Of a DNA stretch of 31,007 nucleotides, positions 15,409 to 22,484 are shown one piece after another. Source of the stretch: JAUSFM01 sp964343705 (lineage in GTDB: Archaea > Nanobdellota > Nanobdellia > Woesearchaeales > UBA12501). The stretch lies in assembly GCA_964343705.1 (NCBI GenBank), contig CAYFJX010000016.1:1-31007 (forward strand), written 5' to 3'. The number at the start of each line of letters is the position of its first letter. The stretch's first letter is position 1. The position numbers were made by a program, and so were the translations under genes. The notes beneath the pieces are model-generated. The model saw only the letters and a program-made list of their open reading frames with translations. It searched no databases and had not been told where the DNA came from.

Positions 15409-16026
15409 TTAAACAATATCATGTTTGTACGTGCTAAAAATACCTGTAAGAATTCTAGAGTTCATATCCATCTGTTCTTTCACAGCGTCGTCTGCTGATC
15501 GGTACTGTTGCTGTGCAGCATTTGTTTTTTCTTGAATCTCATGTGCAGCCTGCATTTGCTCATAAGTTATAGTCCCAGCTTTTGCAGCGTCATAAAAATC
15601 AGCAAGAACCTTTTGGTACTCCATTGCCTTTTGCATAACATTGCCATATTGCTCAGGCATTTGACCAGCATGTTCACGATGAAAGCGTTCAATATCTTCT
15701 TTTTCAGAAGCAATCATGTTTTCAAGTTCTTTGATACCATCATCTCGAATAATAGTATCCTCAGGTGTTTTAACTTTGCTGCTTAGTCCAAACCGTTTTG
15801 CTTTGAACATCTCTTTTTCTTCTGCAGAAACAAGATTAGACTCATCAGTAGATCGAAGCTGAGGAATAGGCATACCACGCTTGATTTCATTCAAAGCAAC
15901 CTCATGCTCTGATTCCATTAACAGTCGCTTGGCTTCTTCTGCTTCTTGCTTTTTCTTCTTTTCAAGCTCTTTGAGCTTTTCAATACGCTCACTAGGGCTT
16001 AATTTCTTGATTTCATCGAGATCCAT
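15409..16026 (-). CDS. Coiled-coil protein of unknown function
   Basis: A 205-residue soluble protein, very rich in Glu, Lys and Ala. It opens MDLDEIKKLSPSERIEKLKE and continues as a long charged helix; MPIPQL and TPEDTIIRDDGIKELENMI break it, then more helices follow to the end. There are no enzymatic motifs. I recall similar proteins in DPANN genomes without an assigned function. TATA-like sequences lie at 16074-16083 and 16091-16100, so a leader of roughly 25-45 bases is likely. Confidence 0.6.
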   Translation of the reverse strand: MDLDEIKKLSPSERIEKLKELEKKKKQEAEEAKRLLMESEHEVALNEIKRGMPIPQLRSTDESNLVSAEEKEMFKAKRFGLSSKVKTPEDTIIRDDGIKELENMIASEKEDIERFHREHAGQMPEQYGNVMQKAMEYQKVLADFYDAAKAGTITYEQMQAAHEIQEKTNAAQQQYRSADDAVKEQMDMNSRILTGIFSTYKHDIV

Positions 16027-16109
16027 AGTGTATCACATACTCTTCTACAGTAGGTCAACACAGAAGCAATGAAAATATATAGGTTAGGATGTATATAAGT
16101 GTTTCTGCT

Positions 16110-16186
16110 ATAAAAAACAGATGCGCTAGGATACCATACTTTAGTGTGGTGGTACAGCGCATAGAAGCTATGCGCCTGTTTTTTAT
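16110..16186. other. Structured intergenic element C, 11-base inverted arms with alternative inner stems
   Basis: The ends ATAAAAAACAG (16110-16120) and CTGTTTTTTAT (16176-16186) are exact complements. Inside, ATGCGCT (16121-16127) can pair with AGCGCAT (16156-16162), enclosing a hairpin at 16133-16150 (one G-T pair). Alternatively GCGCATAG (16157-16164) can pair with CTATGCGC (16168-16175). These two inner stems exclude each other. The element lies upstream of the coiled-coil gene's TATA region. Confidence 0.5.
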
Positions 16187-16188
16187 CC

Positions 16189-16280
16189 CAGAAATGTCTC
16201 TATGCATTTATGAGGCCGGTAAATACCCCAGCCTAAAGGCTGGGGATAGGCCGAGTCAAAAGTAGAAAGAGACATTTCTG
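16189..16280. other. Structured intergenic element D, 13-base inverted arms
   Basis: CAGAAATGTCTCT (16189-16201) and its exact complement (16268-16280) enclose 66 bases. In them CCCCAGCC-TAAA-GGCTGGGG (positions about 16227-16246) forms a strong hairpin flanked by GGCC on both sides. Element C ends two bases earlier. The right arm abuts the stop of the RelE gene (16281), so it could end or stabilise that transcript. The inner hairpin resembles IS200/IS605 end hairpins, but no transposase is near. Confidence 0.5.
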
Positions 16281-16529
16281 TTATTTGTAGATGTTTTTTC
16301 TGTGGCCAACCTCAATAACAAAAATTTGCAATTTATTATCGACAATTTTAAGGATTACTCTGTACTTACCAACTCGTAATCTAAAATAAGGGCAGCCCAC
16401 TAATTTGACGACGTGAGGATATGGTCTAATCTGAATTCTGTCTAGAGCTGCAACAATTCTTTTTTGTGTTTCTTTTTCTAGTTTGTATAATTGCTTTATT
16501 GCCTCTTTAGAATATTCAATACTGTACAT
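16281..16529 (-). CDS. RelE-family toxin
   Basis: An 82-residue RelE/ParE-fold protein: MYSIEYSKEAIKQLYKLEKE, then LDRIQIRPYPHVVKLVGCPY and FRLRVGKYRVILKIVDNKLQ and a basic GHRKNIYK end. The YRVI strand and terminal His/Arg/Lys cluster match the ribosome-dependent mRNA endonuclease branch. One base separates it from the antitoxin upstream. Confidence 0.88.
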   Translation of the reverse strand: MYSIEYSKEAIKQLYKLEKETQKRIVAALDRIQIRPYPHVVKLVGCPYFRLRVGKYRVILKIVDNKLQIFVIEVGHRKNIYK

Positions 16530-16530
16530 T

Positions 16531-16749
16531 TTAGAGGCCTAATTTTTTCTTAACTTCTTCATGAGACACAGTTTCTCCAGATTCAATTTGTTTACGAGAT
16601 ATTTCAATATGTCTTTTTGTCTCTTCAGAAAGCTCCAAAGTATCCTCAATAATATCCCAAATAACTTCTTCGTAGGTCTCTCTATCAAAGAGTTTTCGTT
16701 TGGTTAATTCCTTTTTTAGTCCTTCACTTATTTGTATTGTGGTTGCCAT
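16531..16749 (-). CDS. RelB-like antitoxin
   Basis: A 72-residue protein with MATTIQISEGLKKELTKRKL, a ribbon-helix-helix-type start, then an acidic helical region and EEVKKKLGL at the end. It precedes the RelE toxin by one base. An imperfect palindrome at 16749-16768 overlaps its start codon and is the likely operator. Confidence 0.8.
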   Translation of the reverse strand: MATTIQISEGLKKELTKRKLFDRETYEEVIWDIIEDTLELSEETKRHIEISRKQIESGETVSHEEVKKKLGL

Positions 16750-16779
16750 AGCAAACTATAAGTTGCTATAATATATAAA
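16749..16779 (-). promoter_or_regulatory. Operator and TATA box of the RelB-RelE operon
   Basis: TAGCAAACTATAAGTTGCTA (16749-16768) is a 20-base near-palindrome (8 of 10 pairs) covering the start codon and transcription start. A TATA-like ATAATATATAAAG lies at 16767-16779. This is the expected layout for autorepression. Confidence 0.55.
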
Positions 16780-16872
16780 GTTTTTGATAGTATTTAAGGG
16801 GTTTTCTTCCTCTTCTCAAACCCCCAAATTCGGGTAATACAAGCCGTATGGAGCCCATTTAGAAGCAAAACA

Positions 16873-16880
16873 TTTATAAA
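16873..16880 (+). promoter_or_regulatory. TATA box of gyrB
   Basis: TTTATAAA centred about 41 bases before the ATG, predicting a leader of about 15 bases. The purine-rich AAGAAGGG at 16904-16911 may serve as a weak ribosome site. Confidence 0.5.
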
Positions 16881-16916
16881 CAAACGCACATGCAGGTTTA
16901 AAAAAGAAGGGAAAAA

Positions 16917-19900
16917 ATGACTGAAAATCAAGCAGAAAATTCTGAAAAAAAGCAGGAAAATAACGGCTACACAGCTGAAAATATTCAGGTCTTACAAGGC
17001 CTAGAAGCTGTGAGAAAGCGGCCTGCGATGTATATTGGCTCTGTAGGGCCTAGAGGGCTCCACCACCTGGTATATGAGGTTGTGGACAATGCTATAGACG
17101 AAGCTCTAGCAGGATTCTGTACAGAGGTTGTGGTGGTGCTTAAGCAGGATGGTTCTGTTGTAGTAGTTGATAATGGTCGTGGTATTCCCACTGAGCAACA
17201 TCCGAAATTTAACATGCCTGCATTGCAAGTGGTTATGACTAAGCTCCATGCAGGTGGTAAGTTTGATGATAAAACCTACAAGGTATCTGGTGGATTACAT
17301 GGAGTTGGTATCTCAGTTGTAAACGCACTTTCCAAAAAGCTGGATGTTTCAGTAAAAAGAAATGGGAACTTGTTTACCCAATCATATGTTAGGGGAAAGC
17401 CAGAGCATGATATGAAAACTGGTGGCAGTGTCACAGAAAGTGGAACAACAGTAACGTTCTGGCCAGACAATGAAATTTTTGAAGTAACAGAATTTAGTTT
17501 TGATATTCTTTCAGCACGACTTCGAGAACTTGCGTTCCTTAACAAAGGTCTTAAAATCACTATTAAAGACGAGCGAGACTCAGGAACAACAAATGGTAAA
17601 GAACATGTTTTCCAGTATGCTGGTGGTATTAAAGAGTTTGTTCAGTTTCTTAACAAAAACAAAACACAGTTACATGATGTTATCTACTTTGAAAAAGGAA
17701 AAGATGCAATAGAACTGGAAATTGCTCTTGCCTACAATGAAAGCTATCAAGAAAACGTTTTTTCATTTGCAAACAATATTAACACTATTGAAGGCGGAAC
17801 ACACCTTGTTGGATTCAAAGCAGCACTAACAAAAACACTAAACAAATATGCAGAACGACATAATCTTATAAAAGAAAAAGAACCTAAAATTTCAAGTGAT
17901 GATTCACGTGAAGGACTTAGTGCAGTTATCTCAGTTAAAATTCCTGAGCCACAATTTGAAGGACAAACAAAAACAAAGCTTGGCAATGGTGAAGTAAAAG
18001 GAATTGTTGAATCTATAGTTAACACCGGCCTAAGTGCATTTCTCGAGGAAAACCCTGCGTTTGCACGACAAATTATTGGAAAATGTGTGAGCGCAGCAAA
18101 AGCACGAGAAGCAGCGCGAAAAGCACGTGACCTTACACGTCGAAAAAGTGCCCTTGATAGTTCAAGCCTACCTGGTAAACTAGCTGATTGTAGCAGTAAA
18201 GATCCTGCAGTTAGTGAACTGTTCTTAGTAGAAGGAGATTCTGCTGGTGGATGTTTTTCAGGCGATACAAAAGTTGCTTTAGCTGACGGAAGGAACATTT
18301 CATTCAAACAATTAGTTGAAGAACACAAACAAGGAAAGCAGAATTTTTGTTATACTATAAAAGAAGATGGCACTATGGGTGTTGAGGAGATTAAACACCC
18401 AAGAATTACAAAAAAGAATGCGGGAGTTATCAAGGTTATTTTAGACAATGATGAGGAAATTATTTGTACACCTGATCATAGGTTCATGGTAAGGGATGGA
18501 ACATATAAGCAAGCACGTGATCTAACAGTAAAAGATTCGCTTATGCCATTAAGAAGACAATTATCACAACTTGGCAAGAGAATAACTATTAAAGGATATG
18601 AACTTGTTTTTGATCCAGGTAAGCACAGGTGGATATTTACCCACATGCTTGCTGATCAGTGGAATTTAGAAAAAGGAGTTTATTCTGTTATTGATGGATC
18701 CCATAGACACCATGTGGACTTCAATAAGTTAAATAATAATCCAACCAATATCAAGAGGTTGGGGAAAGAGGAACACATGGAGCTTCATCGAAATATGTTA
18801 TCTAAGACTCTTCATACTGATGAAACAAAAGAAAAATGTCGAATATTAAGGAAAACAAAGGAATTCAGAGAAATGATGAGCAGAAGAATGCAAGATCCTC
18901 AAACAAGGGAACTTCTAAGAAAGCAAGCAAAAAAACAATGGGAGAATCCAGAATACAAAGAATATATGGGGAAAAAATACTTGGAATTTTATCATTCAAA
19001 TGAAGAATATCAAAAAGAAATTCTAAAGAGACTAGATGCTGAACAAAAAAAATATTGGGAAAACAAAGAAAACAGGAAAAAACAAGCAAAAAGAGTAAAA
19101 ACATTTTTCGAGAATAATCCAAAAAGAAAACTTGAACTTTCAATTTCAGCTAAGAAGCAATGGAATAATGAAGAGTTACGTGCTTGGAGAGCTAAAAAAA
19201 CAAAAGAACAATGGACACCTGAGTTTAGAATAAAAAGAAGAAAGGCATTAGATAAAACATTCTATGAAAAAACAATAAAAGCATTACATTTCTTTTATGA
19301 GAGAAAAAAACCAACCTTTGTTGAGGATTATGAAGCTTATAGAAAAGGCAAGAGAGGACTTCTAAAATTTGAGACATTTAGTAACAAATTCTTTTGGGGG
19401 GAAGATGAAACTGCTTTAGAAGCTGTAATGTGCTATAATCACAAAATAAAGAAGATCATTCACTTACAACAAAAGATTGATGTCTATGATATTGAAGTTC
19501 CACATACTCACAATTTTGCCCTTGCAAGTGGTGTTTTTGTTCACAACAGCGGCAAGCAAGGACGCGATAGACAAACACAAGCTATTCTTCCACTGCGAGG
19601 TAAGATTCTTAATGTTGAAAAAGCTCGATTAAACAAAATATTTAGCAATAACGAAATTGTAACCATGATAACAGCAATTGGCACAGGTATTGGTCAAGAG
19701 TTTAATGTTGCAAAGGCACGTTATCACAAAATTATAATCATGTGTGACGCTGATGTTGATGGTCAACACATTACTTGTTTATTGCTCACATTCTTTTACC
19801 GGTACATGCGTGAGCTTATTGACGCAGGCTATGTGTACCTGGCACAGCCACCACTGTACAAAGTGTCAAAAGGCAAGAAAGTTATGTATGCGTATAATGA

Positions 19901-20168
19901 TGAAGAAAAAGAAGCTGCAATGAAACAAATTGATCCAGAAAACCCACAAAGTGTTAACATTCAACGATACAAAGGTCTGGGAGAGATGAACCCTGGACAA
20001 TTATGGGAAACAACAATGGATCCAGTAACACGTATGTTAAAGAAAATCACTGTTGAAGATGCTGTTGAAGCTGATACAACTTTTACTATTCTTATGGGTG
20101 ACCAAGTTGAACCACGACGAAAGTTTATCCAAGAAAATGCGAGAAAAGTTATGAATATTGATGTGTAA
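16917..20168 (+). CDS. gyrB: DNA gyrase subunit B with in-frame intein
   Basis: A precursor of 1083 residues: N-extein 1-445, intein 446-877, C-extein 878-1083, giving a mature GyrB of 651 residues, normal for the family. The ATPase domain has YEVVDNAIDEALAG (about 53-66), DNGRGIP (85-91) and GGLHGVG (125-131). The TOPRIM motif LVEGDSAGG ends just before the intein and resumes as SGKQGRDR; DADVDGQH and QRYKGLGEMNP follow. Together with GyrA it supercoils DNA; gyrase in archaea is a bacterial acquisition. GyrA is not next to it here. The exteins use mainly CGT/CGA for Arg. Confidence 0.97.
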   Translation: MTENQAENSEKKQENNGYTAENIQVLQGLEAVRKRPAMYIGSVGPRGLHHLVYEVVDNAIDEALAGFCTEVVVVLKQDGSVVVVDNGRGIPTEQHPKFNMPALQVVMTKLHAGGKFDDKTYKVSGGLHGVGISVVNALSKKLDVSVKRNGNLFTQSYVRGKPEHDMKTGGSVTESGTTVTFWPDNEIFEVTEFSFDILSARLRELAFLNKGLKITIKDERDSGTTNGKEHVFQYAGGIKEFVQFLNKNKTQLHDVIYFEKGKDAIELEIALAYNESYQENVFSFANNINTIEGGTHLVGFKAALTKTLNKYAERHNLIKEKEPKISSDDSREGLSAVISVKIPEPQFEGQTKTKLGNGEVKGIVESIVNTGLSAFLEENPAFARQIIGKCVSAAKAREAARKARDLTRRKSALDSSSLPGKLADCSSKDPAVSELFLVEGDSAGGCFSGDTKVALADGRNISFKQLVEEHKQGKQNFCYTIKEDGTMGVEEIKHPRITKKNAGVIKVILDNDEEIICTPDHRFMVRDGTYKQARDLTVKDSLMPLRRQLSQLGKRITIKGYELVFDPGKHRWIFTHMLADQWNLEKGVYSVIDGSHRHHVDFNKLNNNPTNIKRLGKEEHMELHRNMLSKTLHTDETKEKCRILRKTKEFREMMSRRMQDPQTRELLRKQAKKQWENPEYKEYMGKKYLEFYHSNEEYQKEILKRLDAEQKKYWENKENRKKQAKRVKTFFENNPKRKLELSISAKKQWNNEELRAWRAKKTKEQWTPEFRIKRRKALDKTFYEKTIKALHFFYERKKPTFVEDYEAYRKGKRGLLKFETFSNKFFWGEDETALEAVMCYNHKIKKIIHLQQKIDVYDIEVPHTHNFALASGVFVHNSGKQGRDRQTQAILPLRGKILNVEKARLNKIFSNNEIVTMITAIGTGIGQEFNVAKARYHKIIIMCDADVDGQHITCLLLTFFYRYMRELIDAGYVYLAQPPLYKVSKGKKVMYAYNDEEKEAAMKQIDPENPQSVNIQRYKGLGEMNPGQLWETTMDPVTRMLKKITVEDAVEADTTFTILMGDQVEPRRKFIQENARKVMNIDV
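18252..19547 (+). mobile_element. GyrB intein with HNH homing endonuclease
   Basis: A 432-residue protein intron inserted in the TOPRIM motif between EGDSAGG and SGKQ. Block A starts at Cys (CFSGDTKVALADG), block B is IICTPDHRFMV (TxxH), and block G ends in FALASGVFVHN before Ser+1, so splicing residues are intact. HRHHVDFNKLNNNPTN (residue about 596 onward) is an HNH endonuclease core. About 150 residues of Lys/Glu-rich helices follow, with repeated KKQW-x-NPE-like units similar to NUMOD3 DNA-binding repeats. The splicing blocks closely resemble the cyanobacterial GyrB intein at the same site, as I recall it. Arg codons are mostly AGA/AGG, unlike the exteins. Confidence 0.95.
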
Positions 20169-20170
20169 AG

Positions 20171-20755
20171 TTACTTATCATGCGCATTTGTTCTCATTTC
20201 AACGGTGTCAACCCGAATTTCTCCATCACTCAAAAAAACTTCTAGCGACCCATTTGTTGTAACTGTTAATCCTTCAGGGTTTGTTTCCCTTGCATCAACA
20301 TAGTATCGTTCCAAAATTAAGCCAATAGGTGTAAAATCATCACCTGTGCCTGCAGCTGAAAGGTCAACTGAGTAGCAAACACCATCTCTATTCATCCGAC
20401 GATAGATTTCGTTTTTGAATACCTCAAGCCGCCAATCCTTATAGGTGTCCTGGAATCTTTCATTTCCCTCGATCCAGCGTGACCGATCTTCCAAGCCCAT
20501 TTTTTGCTCTTCAAGGTAGGCAACAAACTTTGCAACAACTTCACGAGCATCAGACCGCATAAGTATTGTCTCACCAACCTCATTATTCAATGGAAGACCT
20601 TTTAATTCTTCTATAAGGAACTCAAGAAATGGCAAGTATACTGGCATGCCAGGCATAAGCCGATAATGAGTTGCACCTTCATAGCTAGGTGGTACATCAG
20701 CTAATAACTGTTTTGTATCTGCTGGAAAATGCTTATCTCTTCGTAGTTCAGTCAT
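20171..20755 (-). CDS. Protein of unknown function (194 aa)
   Basis: An acidic soluble protein without recognised motifs. The first 130 residues are mainly helical; the last 60 look like beta strands (GLTVTTNGSLEVFLSDGEIR). No membrane segment or cysteine cluster. TATTTAAA at 20779-20786 is 27 bases upstream of the ATG, so it is leaderless. It is convergent with gyrB, ending 2 bases from it. Confidence 0.6.
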   Translation of the reverse strand: MTELRRDKHFPADTKQLLADVPPSYEGATHYRLMPGMPVYLPFLEFLIEELKGLPLNNEVGETILMRSDAREVVAKFVAYLEEQKMGLEDRSRWIEGNERFQDTYKDWRLEVFKNEIYRRMNRDGVCYSVDLSAAGTGDDFTPIGLILERYYVDARETNPEGLTVTTNGSLEVFLSDGEIRVDTVEMRTNAHDK

Positions 20756-20803
20756 GTGGTCAATGAATAAGATAATTATATTTAAACCTTAACATCATCC
20801 TCA

Positions 20804-20814
20804 AAGAAAAAAAT
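20804..20814 (-). terminator. Oligo-T tract downstream of the small ORF
   Basis: On the minus strand this reads as a T-rich run 35-45 bases after the stop of the ORF at 20849-20992, fitting an archaeal terminator. Confidence 0.35.
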
Positions 20815-20848
20815 AGGTGCTCAGCTCACCCCAACTATATTCCCCCGT

Positions 20849-20992
20849 TTAATAGATTAGATCATCTCCTTGGTCATATATGTCTTCAAAATCCGCTAGG
20901 AAATGCATCCTTTCTGTATCTAGACGTCTTTGCTCTAAAGGGTCATGAAAATAGACACCTTTACCCCCAATAGTTTTGTCTCTATCCATCAT
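20849..20992 (-). CDS. Small hypothetical protein (47 aa)
   Basis: An ORF with ATG at 20992-20990 (a second ATG follows immediately) and TAA at 20851-20849. It starts MMDRDKTIGGKGVYFHDPLE and ends in an acidic DFEDIYDQGDDLIY. A TATA-like GTATATAT on the minus strand at 21026-21033 lies about 37 bases upstream, and an oligo-T run follows. It has no known family. Promoter plus terminator make it more likely than chance, but it could still be non-coding. Confidence 0.45.
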   Translation of the reverse strand: MMDRDKTIGGKGVYFHDPLEQRRLDTERMHFLADFEDIYDQGDDLIY

Positions 20993-21060
20993 TGTCAATC
21001 ACGTATTATATTAAGTGAATAAAAGATATATACTTTGCCCCTATACTGTATAGGTATACA

Positions 21061-21240
21061 ATGGTATATCTACAAACCAGATTCCTCGTCGTCATAGATA
21101 AAATTTCCACTACTGGCGCTTCCGCACGCGCCATGCAGTGTCGTATCAAGATGGGTAACAATGAGTTGCACGCAAAAGAAATGGGTAGGATGAGTGGAGC
21201 GAACTCCACCACATCCAGGTTTTGCTTATGTGCTGAGTAA
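21061..21240 (+). CDS. Doubtful 59-aa ORF leading into the hairpin array
   Basis: An open frame from ATG 21061, beginning MVYLQTRFLVVIDKISTTGA and ending in the first copy of the array repeat. AT-rich GTATAC/GTATAT sequence lies just upstream and within it. Composition is not clearly protein-like, and the last third is hairpin sequence, so it may be only the 5' part of a non-coding transcript. Confidence 0.2.
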   Translation: MVYLQTRFLVVIDKISTTGASARAMQCRIKMGNNELHAKEMGRMSGANSTTSRFCLCAE

Positions 21241-21375
21241 GGTTTTGCTTATACGGAAATACCAAAGCATTTCCGTTGTGCTGAGAGTGTGATTCTTGTG
21301 AAATTTTGTGAATATAGCGGTGGGACGTGAAGCGTTAGCTTCACCCCACCCCAGGTTTTGCTTATGTGCTGAGTA
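21188..21375. repeat. Hairpin/linker repeat array
   Basis: A 25-base linker beginning CCAGGTTTTGCTTATG occurs identically at 21215-21239 and 21351-21375. A third copy, from 21240, is split after GCTTAT (21252) by an 8-base-stem hairpin (ACGGAAAT 21253-21260, ATTTCCGT 21269-21276) and resumes GTGCTGAG at 21278. Each intact linker follows a GC-rich hairpin: GTGGAG-CGAA-CTCCAC with outer GGATG/CATCC (21188-21216), and GTGAAGC-GTTA-GCTTCAC with outer GGTGGG/CCCACC (21319-21350). The two stems differ by a G-C to A-T change that keeps pairing. A structured RNA is the likeliest reading. 21376-21512 is AT-rich with no gene seen. Confidence 0.6.
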
Positions 21376-21512
21376 TGATGTGTGTTAATTTCTTTGTGAT
21401 ATACTGTAATTAGGCAACTTCTTATATATAATTTTCCCTTATAATTTATAATCTTTAAATAAATTACCTAACTTTTATATAAAATATAAGATATATAAGT
21501 ATTTGGGAAAAC

Positions 21513-21520
21513 TTTAAATA
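21513..21520 (+). promoter_or_regulatory. TATA box of the PhoU-like gene
   Basis: TTTAAATA centred 26 bases before ATG 21543. It excludes the upstream GTG at 21522 as the start. Confidence 0.6.
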
Positions 21521-21542
21521 GGTGCTTGATTTCTATAAAGCT

Positions 21543-22466
21543 ATGAAACGTAAAGTTATTCAAATTGGGAATTCAACACAGCTTGTTTCGTTGCCTCGTA
21601 CATGGGCAAAGAAGTTTTCTATAGAGAAAGGTGAAGAACTTGAAGTCCAAGAAGAGCATAATCGGCTAGTTGTAAGCACATCTAAAGAGGTTAATTTAGA
21701 TAGAGTTGATATTGATATTAGTAACCTGAGTATTATGGTAAAGCGTTCTATTCACGCTCTCTACAAACGTGGTGTAGATGAAATACGTTTTACGTTTTCT
21801 AATCCTGGTTTCATTAAAGAAATCCAAAAATCACTGGGTAAAGAGGCAGTTGGTTTTGAGATTATTGATCATGGTAAAAATCATTGTGTTGTAAAGCATG
21901 TATCTGGTCAATTTGAAGATTTTGACCCAATTCTACGGCGAACATTTCTTATGCTTATGAACATGGGTGATGAAATGCTAGAGGGTATCAAGAAAAAGGA
22001 CTTTGATCACCTGCCGAATATTGCTCTGATGGAAGAAACAAATAATAGATTCACCAGTTCTTGTCGGAGATTTTTAAACAGAAATGCATACAAGGAAATG
22101 GGTAAAACAGGCGCGTTATATTATATTGTTGAAGATCTTGAAAACCACGCTGATGAATACAAATATTTGTGTAAATACCTCTATGGAAAAAGAAATGAAA
22201 AAGGTTTTAAAATTTCAAAGAAAACACTGGAGATTATCCAAGAAACAAACAATCTATTAAGGGTTTTCTACGAACTATTTTACAAGTATGACGTAGAGAA
22301 AGTGACAAAGATAGCACAAATGCGTAAGAATCAAGTAGCTCATATTCTAGAAGCATTAGAGACAGCACCAACAAAGTATGATCGTGTTGCTTTGCACCAC
22401 ATGTTTACTGTTACTCAAAAAATATTTAATTATGTTGGGCCATATCTTGTGATGAGTCTAAAATAG
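21543..22466 (+). CDS. AbrB-PhoU phosphate-uptake regulator-like protein
   Basis: A 307-residue protein: an N-terminal SpoVT/AbrB domain (MKRKVIQIGNSTQLVSLPRT then WAKKF, about 1-45) joined to helical bundles of PhoU type (about 115-307, with repeated MLMNMGDEMLEGI- and NLLRVFYELFYKYDVE-like helices). This fusion is common in archaea, where PhoU-like proteins are thought to sense phosphate status or antagonise Pst uptake; DNA binding by the AbrB part is inference. ATG 21543 was chosen because TTTAAATA at 21513-21520 implies a leaderless transcript. No Pst genes are adjacent. Confidence 0.85.
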   Translation: MKRKVIQIGNSTQLVSLPRTWAKKFSIEKGEELEVQEEHNRLVVSTSKEVNLDRVDIDISNLSIMVKRSIHALYKRGVDEIRFTFSNPGFIKEIQKSLGKEAVGFEIIDHGKNHCVVKHVSGQFEDFDPILRRTFLMLMNMGDEMLEGIKKKDFDHLPNIALMEETNNRFTSSCRRFLNRNAYKEMGKTGALYYIVEDLENHADEYKYLCKYLYGKRNEKGFKISKKTLEIIQETNNLLRVFYELFYKYDVEKVTKIAQMRKNQVAHILEALETAPTKYDRVALHHMFTVTQKIFNYVGPYLVMSLK

Positions 22467-22484
22467 AATGCTAAACTTATTCTG

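Noticed and set aside
16189..16280. IS200/IS605 insertion sequence
   Set aside because: Only an end-like hairpin is present; no TnpA or TnpB and the outer inverted repeat is not typical of that family.
21188..21375. CRISPR array
   Set aside because: Only three linkers with hairpins of unequal spacing between them, one linker interrupted, and no cas genes.
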